Of a stretch of 64,000 nucleotides of DNA, positions 35,676 to 46,946 are shown piece by piece. A program made the translations under genes and the position numbers. This stretch comes from Nautilus pompilius (Eukaryota > Mollusca > Cephalopoda > Nautilida > Nautilidae), in NCBI GenBank assembly GCA_018389105.1, contig JACATO010000093.1:62001-126000 (forward strand), in the 5' to 3' direction. Below the pieces are notes generated by a model that saw nothing but the letters and a program-made list of their open reading frames with translations, had not been told where the DNA came from and made no database searches. Numbering within the stretch: position 1 is the stretch's first letter; the number at the start of each line of letters is the position of its first letter.

Positions 35676-35795
35676 GACATCAGTACAGAGAGAGAGAGAG
35701 AGGGAGAGATGACATCAGTACAGACAGAGAGAGAGAGAGGGAGAGAGATGACATCAGTACAGACAGAGAGAGAGAGAGGGAGAGAGAGAGAGGGG
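35353..35795. repeat. CRE-type minisatellite, locus B
   Basis: About twelve units of AGATGACATCAGTACAG joined by variable (GA)n. Only two or so retain TGACGTCA; most read TGACATCA. The change is the expected product of CpG deamination. The 141-residue plus-strand frame and the minus-strand frame through it are artefacts. Confidence 0.95.
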
Positions 35796-36787
35796 TTTTC
35801 ATTCTTCGTTTGATCCAACATTAATTGAAAAAAGAAGGAGAGTAGCCAGTTGTTTAATCCGTAAATCCACTCGTCGGTAATCCGCGCCGAGGAAGCCGGC
35901 TTTCGGTTCATTCTTAGACACAGCGTTCTATCTTTTTTTGTTGTTGTTGCTTTTTCTTAATACGGATTAAAGAAGACAGCAACAAATAAATAAGCCCCGA
36001 TCCCTAACCCTCCCTCTTCGTTCTGTAACGCTGGAAGACAAGGGCTGGAGATTTGAAAACGCTTATCTTAAAGCGAGGAGACCAGCAGCGACGAAAGGAA
36101 GCCGGTATTGTAATAGGGACGGCCGCGTGCCTCAGGGCGACGAGGGGTAAGGTGAACTGGACAAGCTCCGGGGTCAGGGGGTGAGGCTGTGTGAGAGATG
36201 GGGATAAAGCCCAGAGGGAACCACAAACACGGTGGAAGGATGTGCCCTGTCACTGGGGACGGACGGTTGCAGCGGCCAAAGGTCTCGGTAGATCTAGGTC
36301 CCACTTTACCAGCTGTTGTAACCTCCAAACAGTCCATTTGCTCTTTTCTATTATTATTTTTTGTTTGTTTGTTTCTTCCTCCATAATCTGTAGTAAACCA
36401 AGCAAACAAAACTGCATTTTTAAAGAGATCCGCTTCATCAAAGGGTAAATCTGTAAGTAGCTGTCCTTTCGATCGTCCAGCATTTCCAAGGGAGAGAATA
36501 AATGTTTGCTAAAATCATTTTGCTTTATTTTCAAAGCCACACTTGAACAAATCAGAATTTATAACGTGGCTTGCATAAAGAAAAGAAAAAAATAGACTAA
36601 AGTTAATGGTCGATATTTCTACCATGAACATCTACCAAAACGTTCATTTCCGGTATGGCTCAGAGCTAATTGGCTAAATTAGCTTCGGACAAACAACCTA
36701 TAAAAGTAAAGCAAAACAACACGTTCTCAATACTTAGGCTTTTGTAATAAATAGTGATTTTTTTATCTTTTAAGATATTGCAAAATG
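35796..36787. other. No gene recognised
   Basis: Mixed composition. A 113-residue minus-strand frame (36068-36409) and overlapping plus-strand frames have no recognised family. Confidence 0.45.
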
Positions 36788-36803
36788 TATATTATTATTA
36801 TTA

Positions 36804-36849
<46 letters not shown>
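36788..36849. repeat. (ATT)n microsatellite
   Basis: About 20 ATT units with one slip. Confidence 0.95.
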
Positions 36850-37086
36850 GATTGCACTTGTTGCTTTTTAACATCCCGAACCCGGAAGTCTCGATCTGTA
36901 AGAAAAGGAGGATTGTACACAGAGTTGTCGTTATCATACAATTCTGCAGCCACTACAAATCCAAAAACTAATTATTCGAATTTTACTTTTTGAAAAAATG
37001 ATCAGCTCTAGCTTTAAACAAATGGTTTTTGATATTTTATTAGATAGGCTAGAAAAAAAAACGTCATGGTCATTTTTTTAGCGCTA
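36850..37086. other. No gene recognised
   Basis: Short AT-rich spacer. Confidence 0.5.
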
Positions 37087-37868
37087 ATAATGTCACACAC
37101 ACACAGACACAGACACACAACACTAACATATTATACACAGAGACATACACACATACACTATACACGCACACACACACTAACATACTATACACAGAGACAT
37201 ACACTATACACTCACACACACACACAGACACAGACACACAACACTAACATATTATACACAGAGACATACACACATACACTATACACTCACACACACACAG
37301 ACACACAACACTAACATATTATACACAGAGACATACACACATACACTAAACACTCACACACACACAGACACAGACAGACACACAACACACTAACATATTA
37401 TACACAGAGACATACACACATACACTATACACTCACACACACACAGACACACAGACACACAACACTAACATATTATACACAGAGACATACACACATACAC
37501 TATACTCACACACACACACACACACATACTACATACACAGAGACATACACACATACACTATACACTCACACACACAACTAACATATTATACACAGAGACA
37601 TACACACATACACTATACACTCACACACACACTAACATACTATACACAGAGACATACACTATACACTCACACACACACAGACACAGACACACAGACACAC
37701 AACACTAACATATTATACACAGAGACATACACACATACACTACACACTCACGCACACACACTAACATACTATACACAGAGACATACACACATACACTACA
37801 CACTCACACACACACTAACATACTATACACAGAGACATACACACATACACTATACACACGCACTACGA
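37087..37868. repeat. CA-rich complex minisatellite
   Basis: A variable unit built from CTAACATATTATACACAGAG, ACATACACACATACACTATA and CACTCACACACACACAGACA blocks, repeated about a dozen times over 780 bp with block gains and losses. The 82-residue frame at 37066-37314 is an artefact. Confidence 0.95.
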
Positions 37869-38264
37869 TACACACATAAATATTAGAACTCTTACAGTAG
37901 AATTTATTCGCACTATTTAAATTCATGACTCATTTAAAAGATGCTTCTAATTGTATAAGCCACCGTAGAATCTTAATTACATCGGTAACCTGGATTTTGA
38001 TTGGTGGACAAGGGAATTACAGAAGTCCATAGGTTTGAAGGACGATGAGGAGGACGAAAGAGTAGCGGCGATCTCAATGAAGTAGCGCATATTTGTTACC
38101 CGCTTAAAAACTAAAAAAAAAAATTCATTTGTCATTTTACAAAAAAAACAAACAAAAACATTGTTGGTGTGAATAAAACTCTGCTCAGCGCCTCCCTAAC
38201 CATAACCCAGTCGGTGAGTTTAGCGACTGAGGTAGAACCTGACCGTATTACGTACGGGCCGCTG
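37869..38264. other. No gene recognised
   Basis: AT-rich sequence with A-runs at 38114-38124. Confidence 0.5.
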
Positions 38265-38512
38265 CCAGGGCCGGATTAAGCCGCAAGCTACAGATTAAAG
38301 CCTCAACACACAAAAGACCTCATGCAGAAAACACTTTTAAAATGTACTACGAATTTATTGAAGTATCTTGTCAAAATCATTTAAATGATAAAAAATAAAA
38401 TGATATGCAGTATGTCTGAAAATAAATTGTCGATCGAAATAAATTAGTATTTGTAGCTTTGTGCGGTTTGAGCCCCTGGGGGCCCTCAATAGAAGTGTCG
38501 CTTAAGACCTAA
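38265..38512. mobile_element. Probable hAT-like MITE fragment
   Basis: It begins CAGGGCCGGATTAAG and ends near AAGTGTCGCTTAAGACC. The two ends share a short inverted TTAAGC core only. CAGGGCCGG starts are typical of some hAT MITE families. The right end is decayed or truncated beside an A-run and no target duplication was recovered. Confidence 0.35.
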
Positions 38513-39022
38513 AAAAAAAAACAACGATAGAAATTATGCTCCACTTTAAAATACGAGCACAGTGTCTACGGTATTATTCATGTTACATCTCAAGAAACAA
38601 GAAGCTCTTGTATTATAATATTTCTAATTAACTTATGCTGTGCGTGAGCAAGGGGAAATAATAAAGAACGTCCGAGCGAACCTAGGAACGTGCTGAGACC
38701 TGGAGATCTGTCGTTGTACTTTCACTTTGCCCGTCTCCAAAGAAAGTTCAGAGGTTAATCGGAATGGTTACCGGTTTTCGTAATCTAAGGTAAAAAAAAA
38801 TCCCAGTCTTCGGAAGATCCTTGCTGTCCATCTTGGCTTTTATACATATTGATGGCGTGACCGAAAAATTACTTAAAAAGAAAAGGGATCGTCGACAATG
38901 GCAGCGCGTAGATGTAGTTGATTTTCTTCATCCTTCGTATCAGGTCCTTACAAAAGTTTCGTCGGTTTTTATATTATGTTAATTTGGGGATCATTTTTGT
39001 ATGCTTGTGAAGGTGTACGTAG

Positions 39023-39113
39023 GTAAGTTATATACCATTTTGTAGTATGTGCTTTGGCATACATTAAACAAAACCTACCTTTTTAACAATCATAAAATGG
39101 ATATTTGTTTCAG
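39023..39113 (+). other. Putative 91-bp intron in the mariner leader (copy 2)
   Basis: The donor TAG|GTAAGT and the TTTGTTTCAG acceptor are in the same positions as in copy 1, and the interval has the same length. Confidence 0.4.
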
Positions 39114-39128
39114 GGTTCTGAGTGAAGC

Positions 39129-40121
39129 ATGGGTAGAAAAGCTTTTCGTGCCATTTTGCTTCACGAGCTCAAACCAGGCCACAAAACGAGCGAGGAAACT
39201 GGTGACGTTAAGCAGGAATGGGGCGAGGACACAGCAAATGAGCGGACAGTACAACGATGGTTTGTACAGTTTTGATCAGGAGATGTGAGCCTCGAAGATA
39301 AGGAACATAGCGGACGTCCTTTCAGCTGTGATGATGACCGTCTGAGAGCCCCATTTGAAGCCGATCCGAGAAAAACAGTGCGAGAAATTGCTGTAGAGCT
39401 CTACGTAAGCACTGCAATTGGTTCCCGGCATCGTGACGCAATCGGTCAGGTGAAAAAGCTTGACAGGTGGGAGCCTCACGAGTTGGATGAACAACAACAA
39501 AATCGTCGATTGTAGATCAGCTCTTCGCTTCTCATAAGAAACTAAAACGACCCATTTCTTGACCGAATCATTACGCCTGATGGAAAATGGATCCTTTACG
39601 ACAATCGCAAACGGTCAGCACAGTGGTTCGACAGAGACGAGGCGCTAACCCCATTACAAAAACCAGCTTCCACCATAAGAAGGTCATGGTCACTGTTTGG
39701 TGGACTGCAACTGGTGTCATCCACTATAACTTCTTACAACCCGTCGAAACCATCACAGCTGAAGGGTACTGTCGTGAATTAAACGTTGTTCATCAGAAAC
39801 TCTTCCCAACGACAGCCGGCATTGGTGAATTTAAGAGGCCCAATCCTGCTCCACGACAGTGCTCGTCCTCATGTTGCAAAAGTGACTCTTCAGAAACTGA
39901 ACACGTTGAGGCACCAAGTTCTCCCTCACCCAGCCCATTCACCAGACCTTTCTCCCACAGACTATCACCTTTTCAAACACCTCGACAGCTTCCTCCGTAT
40001 GAAATCCATCTCAAACCAGCAGCCATTGAAACTGCCTTCCAACAATTTATCGACTCAGAAATCCAGATTTTTTTTTAAATGGTATAAATGCTCTTTTAGC
40101 TCGTTGGCAGAAGTGTATTGA
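39129..40121 (+). pseudogene. Mariner transposase, disrupted (copy 2)
   Basis: The ATG at 39129 starts MGRKAFRAILLHELKPGH, close to copy 1. An in-frame stop follows near 39274 (TTT-TGA where copy 1 reads TTT-CCA). Unlike copy 1, it keeps the region AVELYVSTAI...RHRDAIGQVKKLDRW, the second DNA-binding helix block. KWILYDNRKRSAQW holds the first catalytic Asp. LLHDSARPHVAKVTL keeps the second Asp that copy 1 has lost, and HSPDLSPTDYHLFKHL holds the third. A frameshift near 39800 separates these blocks, and a poly-T slip near 40070 breaks the C terminus. Confidence 0.88.
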
Positions 40122-40223
40122 TTGTAAAGGAACTTACTTTGATTAATAAACTTCACGTTTAGCAACGACATGAAATCCCAATGTTGCGGTAAAAAAACCA
40201 ACAAAACTTTTGTAACAACTTAA

Positions 40224-40680
40224 TAGCTTTCTGAAAGGTTATAAGTTGAAAAACAACAACAAATGTAAACTGTTAGATAATCTCGATCAGTCATTACCTT
40301 TCGGTTCGAGCTGCTTTAAGAAAGTTTGATAACTTAAATAATTATATTCTGCAAAGGTATATACTTTATAATAGTCTTAAGACCTATTTATTTAACTATT
40401 TGGCAAAAGCGACTAAATATAGTTTTAAAGTTTTATGATCGCTTGGATTAGATATTCTTGTTAAAAGTTCTAATTTGTTTGTTTGTTTTTTGGAAACTTA
40501 TTATTGTCCACTATTTCCCTTTATTTATTTTTTCTCGAACCTTGATAAATGCTATCATTTTTTACATTTTTTACCGTAACGTTTACTTCACTTTAGAGGG
40601 ACACAGAAGTCTACATCTCCGATTGATACTTTGGGGACAGTCGTCGTGTCTTTTTCAGCTTTATTGAAATGTAAGTTTTT
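40224..40680. other. No gene recognised
   Basis: AT-rich flank of mariner copy 2. Confidence 0.5.
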
Positions 40681-40684
40681 GAAA

Positions 40685-40800
40685 AATGTGACGTCAGACT
40701 CCAGGCCAACGGCTGGCAGCAGCCAACCAATCACAATAACGACGTCCAGGCGAGGCCGCTTCCGGTCTTCCGGTGAGGAAGTACACGGTGGCTTCGTCCG
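40685..40800. promoter_or_regulatory. Promoter-like cluster: CRE, CCAAT box and two ETS sites
   Basis: TGACGTCA (40689-40696), AACCAATCAC (CCAAT at 40727-40731), and CTTCCGG at 40759-40765 and 40767-40773 lie within 85 bp of CpG-rich sequence. This is one of the densest sets of core-promoter motifs in the window. A plus-strand frame (40773-40994) and a minus-strand exon-like piece (40890-40984, ending at a GTAAGT donor near 40889) lie nearby, but no transcript can be assigned with confidence. Confidence 0.45.
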
Positions 40801-42440
40801 TACATATTTGGAATATAACGATTATCCCGAACTTTATGGAAATCAACGATACTGGGAAATTAATTCCGTTTATTAAATTAAAAGACTTACTCGTCATATT
40901 TTCTCGGGCTCGGCGGCTGTGGCTTCCTCGCGGTCCATTTCTGCGTGGGTGGGTTGTGGGTGAGATCGTTAACGGCGCAGTCATCTGTCACTGACGTGTA
41001 CACAAACGGCTCGGGCATTTGTCATCCTCAGAATCATAAACGCGGACGCCATCCTGTGACATTTTTATGTTACTGCTCAGCTTTAGCCTTCCACAGAGGC
41101 GCGACTGACGACGAATCCATTTACCAACAGCAAAATGTGAATAGGCATTAAGATATGCAGAAACCGGATTTGGCTGTTCACGAGTATATTTGTATTGTTT
41201 AAAGCAGTAAATACGTTTGTTTTACTACAGTAGAAACCGACTACATGGGATACGGCGGGAAATCGCTTTTCAATGACTTGAGTGCACAACAATGCGGTTT
41301 TTTTTTCCTTGTTAAATATTAACTCTCTGGTGCGATTTCTTTTCTTGGACATCAAATATCAGAAAATTTAAATAAAAAAATCTTGTTAGTGTAAAGACTT
41401 GGAGAGGAGCCAACTGTGGCACCTGAGTGATGACAGCTATTACATAACCGTGAAATACAAGCAGTGGTATTCTATTCTATTCGCGCGGCATCCTCAAATA
41501 CGAACGTTACCGATCACGTGTCCCGATTTTGCTCGTGGATGGCGGAACCGGAAGCACCGCATAGCCCCAACTAGAATGCCTCTGTCCAGCTGAGAGAAAA
41601 CTCACGCCAAAAGACTGGTGGAGAGCAGCGAGGAGAAGTCACGCTCTGGGAGCTTCGCCCCACCGGAGACCGGCCGACGGTCCGTCCCGTGGCTCAGGTG
41701 CTTTCTTCAACAGCGTGACGACGGTGCCTTGCGATACAACAACAACAAAAAAAGCGGGCCTCCCTCGAATCTATTCTTGCCGAAGATCGCGCAGACGGCG
41801 TGTGGCTGTAACTTTTGGCTCAAGTAATATTGCATTTCTTTCAAAGTGTTTAAATTAGAGGGGGGGAGGATAAATTTTTAAGTTTAGGAAAGTTTACCCA
41901 GAATGCCATGCGCAGATCTAGATAAAAGTTTTAATAAGTTCACTTTGACAGACGCAAGAAATCAAAAGTTGCAGTGAAATTATCAGACTTTTCGCCAAAA
42001 TGACTTCTCTCACAAGAGACATTAATTAACCAGTCTGTTCTTTTAATTTTGTATATATTTTTTTATTTTTAAAGAAAGAAAAAAGAATTTAGTTTTAAGA
42101 TGTTTCGTTTATCTTTTCGTTTCTCGGACAATTATCCCGTAATTCTGGAGTTATTTTTGGATAGGCAGTCTGTTATTAGCTATATATTCACGCGGTTACT
42201 CTGAAAATCAGGATTGGCGGCGATGGGACGCAGCCATAATTTTAACGGGTGACTTAGCGAATCATCCAAGCAAATCGTAACAACTTCACTGCAGCTACAC
42301 GAATGGAATCAAAAAGGAAGAAGAAGCCTGACGGCCATACATATTCAGAAACGACCGGTCAGCTCTTATAGAGTCGGTCTTTGTCAGCTTAAAATGACTG
42401 CGATTTAAATCCTGTGAACTTTCAATGACACGCATAAAAC
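40801..42440. other. No gene recognised
   Basis: Frames of 60-96 residues on both strands, none with a recognised domain. TTTACCCAGAATGCCATGC (about 41893-41912) shares CCCAGAATGC with the ZNF143 motif but is partial. Confidence 0.4.
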
Positions 42441-43367
42441 TTGACTAACAGCTCGGTTCTCTCTTTTTTTGTCGTCGTTGTTGTTGTTGTTGTTTTTCTT
42501 CCCCTTTACCCCGTGACCAACGTCGCTACTGACGCCATTAACTATGGACGGTCAGATGACTGGCTGACTACCTCTGTCCCACGACCGGCCGAGGCGGAAT
42601 TCCCGCGTAGTCTGATCTCTGGGGGGGGGGGGTTGACCTTTTTCTGCTCTATTGTTGCTGCCATCTTCACTGACCGGCTGAAAGTTTTAAGATTTCTCTT
42701 CCGCACTGGATTAAAAGACCTCTTGTAAGGCGATTTCTTCTCCCCCCCCTTTCTTTCTGTTGGCCAACTTTCGGTGTTGTTGCGCGCGACTCTTTCCAGA
42801 GCAGAAAATTCTCTTGGCTCCAACAACTGTAGGGGTCGCTTGCGTACACGAAAATTAATGGACGCTACTAGAAATAAAAGCGAAAACAAGCTCCTACAGA
42901 TTAAAACTCGTTCGTCCTTTCCTCTACCAATTACCTTTTATCGGCACTCTTTTGTTAGCTTATTCTTATCGTTTTAAACATCTAGCATCAAATTGTGACT
43001 TCGTTGAGAATTATCCAATTTAAATGAACGAAAATATTCCTGTATTAGCAATTGTAGATATCCTAATTTCATTAAAAAACCACTTCCGAGGGGTGTCTAG
43101 AATATGACGACAAAGCTAGTGAACCGAAACGTACTCGATATTTATTCAATAGTGTATAGCTTGATCCAGTCAGCTCAGTATCCGAAATTATTGGTATATG
43201 GCGGTAAATCTTTAAGCCTGCAAATGTTAAAAAAAAAAAACTCAGAAATAATAATTATTATTATTTAATAATTTTATTTTCCTTTATTTTACTTTGAATT
43301 ATTATTTTTTTAAAATTAATAGGTTTTTATTTGTATTCACCGTCTAATATTTATCATTTATCTGATT
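42441..43367. other. No gene recognised; (TTG)n and a G-run
   Basis: A (GTT)n run (42473-42496) and a G-run of 12 (about 42619-42630). A 115-residue minus-strand frame (42542-42889) has no family resemblance. Confidence 0.4.
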
Positions 43368-43412
43368 GCCTCCACTTGGTTTAGGAACCTAGCACCAGGG
43401 GTTTTGCGGCCG
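43368..43412. mobile_element. SINE-tail-like fragment
   Basis: CCACTTGGTTTAGGAACCTA followed by GCACCAGGGG resembles the 3' part of the SINE at 31223-31265, with scattered substitutions. No head region is visible. Confidence 0.35.
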
Positions 43413-44289
43413 TAAAAATTGCATCTGAATTTTCCCTTTGAATTATACAGCACATTGTCGAAAGAAAATCTCTTCTTTCTTGTTACCAGAGCAAGCAGAT
43501 CCGGATATATGCGAGAATAGTTGTGATTATTAAATGACAGAAAACAATGCCTTCGTTTTTGCCGTAGGAAACAGCTTCCCCCCTGATTCATGTCGTTATG
43601 CAAAGTAGCAAAGTCCCAAAAATTGCATATGCGCTGTATAGTTACACGGCGACCGTTTCTAAGTAACCGAAAATGGGGACAGCATTCAGAAAAATTCCTA
43701 AAATGTCATATCGCAGGAAACTCTCTAAAACGGAATTATTTTAAGTGTTTTCACAATTTGAATGCTCCGCGAAATAAAAAAAAGAGAGAGTAAAAAAGCT
43801 ATGAGTTCATATTTAGTTATTCACGCCGTATCAAACTTTAATTTTTAACTTTAAATGTATATTACATTTATTTTCTAAATTATGTATAAAGGCTAAATTA
43901 TATTCAGTGATCTCTAAGAGAATCCAAAACCTGGCATTAACAGAAAACGAAAGCGACATATGGAATCAAGCAAAGTATTGTGAACATATAATATTAATTA
44001 ATAAGAAGTTCAGTATGGTTACTGCTCTATGTTACAAAAGTAATATTTTTAGTTATATGGAAAGCACTTGATGTTCTATTAATTCTTATTCATTTTTAAA
44101 AAATTATTCCCAGCAAATACAAAGCGGAAATCAAACGAATGCATAGAGCAGACAAGGAACGGAGTCTAGAGGGCATTAAATAATATTCTCTATGATAACA
44201 GATCTTTAGGAAGATATTAATTAACATTAACAGCTTATTGGGATTGTTGATAATTTCCAGTATTGAAAAGCTGAAAAGGCTTAATTAAC
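43413..44289. other. No gene recognised, AT-rich
   Basis: No recognisable features. Confidence 0.5.
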
Positions 44290-44538
44290 TCAAGGGGGAG
44301 AGAGAGGAGAGAGAGATAGAGAGGAGGACTTAGAGTTAGGAGAGGAAGAGGGGAGAGAGAGGTTAGAGAGTAGAGGAAAGGTTAGAGATAGAAGAGAGAG
44401 AGAGGCAGAGAGAGAGAGAGAGCGGAGAGGGAGGAGATAGAGAGGAGGAGAGATGAGAGGATCGGAGAGAGCGAGAGGGATGAGAGAGAGCGAGAGAGGA
44501 GAGAGGAGAGAGAGGAGAGAGAGAGAGGGAGAGATTCT
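44290..44538. repeat. Purine-rich (GA)n tract
   Basis: About 250 bp of degenerate GAGAGAGG/GATAGAGAGG, nearly all purine on the plus strand. The frames through it are artefacts. Confidence 0.9.
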
Positions 44539-44925
44539 TGATATCTTTGAGATATAAGCAGAGTATAGCTATTTCCTTCTTGTCCAATTTTTCAGAACAT
44601 TAATATTCCATCAGTTTTGCCATATAAATTCAGAATTTTAAGTTTTGTGGTAAGTGATGAAGTCGTTAATTTCAAAATTTTAAATGCATTTTGATATAAT
44701 AATATAAAATCTGAGAAAACTAAAACATATAGATGACACTTGATCCAAGAACAGATTTGTACATGGTTATCACTATATGCGCAATTATCAGGGTGCTACG
44801 TCATCCATGCGTCGTAGTGTCGCGTACGTCATCGTTGACAAACTTAAAACTAATTTCAAAACTTAATTAAAAAAAACCCTTTAAATAAAATGACAAACTA
44901 CACATATTAATTTGTAAAAAGTTAT
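44539..44925. other. No gene recognised
   Basis: AT-rich; contains two ACGTCAT sites near 44799 and 44828. Confidence 0.5.
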
Positions 44926-44972
44926 TTTATTATTATTATTATTATTATTATTATATTATTATTATTATTATG
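44926..44972. repeat. (ATT)n microsatellite
   Basis: About 15 ATT units with one slip. Confidence 0.95.
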
Positions 44973-45314
44973 ACAGGTGCATTTCTACTGTAATTTACTC
45001 GGCAGGGTGCAGATTATGACCCAGGGTGTTCAGCGGGTTGTTTTGCTTTTCCTGGATGGAGAGAATTTTTTTATGATGGAGGCTGTTCCCTCTCTGCTTG
45101 TTACGATACTTGTTTTAGGTGGTAATACTGGCGATCTCTATGCCCTTCTTTACAGGTCATAAGGGATCTATTACAGTCACTCTCTGGGCTTTATATTTTG
45201 AATGTTTTTCAACTTCCTTGATGAAAACATTCCCCGCTATTGGTGTAAGGCAGTTCAGGCGAGTAGCGCATTTTAACCTTTTATTTAGGATAACGTCTGG
45301 GTTGTTGCCGGGAC
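44973..45314. other. No gene recognised
   Basis: A 61-residue plus-strand frame overlaps it; no recognised family. Confidence 0.45.
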
Positions 45315-45830
45315 CCAAAACACAACGAGAGAGAGAGAAGGAGCAAAAAAGAGAGAGCGAGAGAGCGAATAGAGCGAAAGCGAAGCAACAGAGAAATCGA
45401 GAGAGAGAAAGAGAGGCGAAACTAGAGAGAGAAGGAGAAAAAACTAGAGGACTCGAACGAGAGAGCGAGAGAATAGAGAAAACGCGAGCGAAAGAACACG
45501 GATAAAGACCGAGAGAGGAGAAAGAGCAAACAATAGAGAGCGCAACTAGAAAGAGAGAGAGAAAGAGAGAGAAAGAGAAAAAAAGAGGAGAGAAGTAGAG
45601 CGAGAAAGAGAGAGCGCAAGAAGCGAGAAAAAAAAGAGCGAGAACGAGAAAGAAAGAGAGAGAGACCGGAAACCGAGAAGATCTCAGCAGAGAGAAATAG
45701 AGAACCGAGAGAGAAAAAGAGAGCGATCGAGAAAAGGGAGAAAGAAATCCAGAGCCTCGCTAAACCGTAGAAAACACCAACATCTCTCACCTCTAGCGAA
45801 AGAGAAAAAAGAGATCCCCTCAAATCAAAC
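45315..45830. repeat. Purine-rich degenerate (GA)n block
   Basis: About 500 bp of GAGAGAGAAAGAGC-type sequence on the plus strand with interspersed single pyrimidines. The 128- and 133-residue frames across it are composition artefacts. Confidence 0.9.
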
Positions 45831-45849
45831 GGCTAGCTCTGGAGAAAAA

Positions 45850-46114
45850 GCTACCTCCTACAAACTCCTCTCTCTATCGCATATTCCTCACCCCCCTCTA
45901 TCTGATCTCTATATATCCTATCTCTTTTTTTTCTTTCAATTCTAACCCTCTCTCTCTCTCCCTTCCCCCATCTCTCTCTCCCTCTCACCCCTCTCTCGCT
46001 CTGTCTCTCCCTCTCCCTCTTCCCCCCTCTCTTCTTTGTCTCTCCCTCTTCCCCCCCTCTTCTCTCTCTCTCTCTCTCTCCTCTCACCCCCTCTCTCTCT
46101 CCCTTCCCTCTCCT

Positions 46115-46165
<51 letters not shown>
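45850..46165. repeat. Pyrimidine-rich (CT)n block
   Basis: About 310 bp of CTCTCTCC/CCCCTCTC sequence, ending in a pure (CT)n run (46120-46160). It directly follows the purine block, so the two could pair as a long imperfect inverted repeat. Confidence 0.9.
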
Positions 46166-46945
46166 GTACAAGCGTACCCTACAGGAGAACGACACTACCG
46201 TTTTCCATTGCATTCTCTAATTTTTCTCCTACCTGCTGGTAACAGACAGTGTTTGTAGATTTTTTAGTCTATATATCCTGCTGTCCTGTCGAGTCTGTTG
46301 AGATATTCAGTATCTGCCAGTACAGAGCATCCAACCAATGCATGCAGTATTGTTGTTAATGTTCCAACACTAAGCTACAAGATATGGTTTTGACGATACC
46401 TTGTGCCTGAGCCGCTGAAATTATTAATCCCTCCGTCTCTGTTTTTAATCCTGTACTTCTCAGCCATTGCTGAGTATTTCCTTAGTCAACGATTCTAAGC
46501 CTGTTCGTTAACTGCCCCCCCCAAACCAGGCCAGTTGTTTCCTGGTCTTTTGCTCCCACGATGCGAACAAACCAATAATGTGAATTAGTATGGATAGATT
46601 ACCGTGAACTCACCACGAACAAACGACGAATGTGTAGGGCATATGTACAAAATCCCTACAGCCAGTTGTATATGAATGTGCAAAATTTGTCTCAACCTTG
46701 TCAAATAAATATAAAAAGATTAATTACTTTGTACTCCGTTGTACGGCCAGCTCAGTCAAATCAATAGAACAGAATGGAGCAGCTTGCACCGTGTCTCTGC
46801 TTACGAATGGTACGGCAGACGGTACTGATGAGTGCAGGCACTCTCATTTATCTTTGCTGCAGGATGACCGACAATCTGCTGGCCGTGTTAAGGGGCTCAG
46901 TGCTTGCTGAAATTGCGGACATGGGGCATTTCGGACAAGGACTGC
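46166..46945. other. No separate gene recognised; probable LINE 3' part
   Basis: Lies just beyond the readable reverse-transcriptase relic on the same (minus) strand orientation. It may contain its C-terminal and 3' untranslated sequence, but I could not read motifs here. Confidence 0.35.
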
Positions 46946-46946
46946 T

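Larger units (their letters stand above)
38940..40223 (+). mobile_element. Mariner-family DNA transposon, copy 2 (inactive)
   Basis: The left end TCAGGTCCTTACAAAAGTTT and the right end, read on the other strand as TTAAGTTGTTACAAAAGTTT, form inverted repeats of about 30 bp. TA dinucleotides flank both ends (38938-38939 and 40224-40225), the expected mariner target duplication. Length is 1284 bp. It is clearly the same family as 24165-25433, including the leader with the putative 91-bp intron. Confidence 0.92.

Noticed and set aside
36000..36015. Interstitial telomere at CCCTAACCCT
   Set aside because: Less than two repeat units; not distinguishable from chance.
45119..45823. Charged Glu/Arg-rich and Ser/Leu-rich frames of about 130 residues
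   Set aside because: Composition artefacts of the (GA)n block read on either strand.
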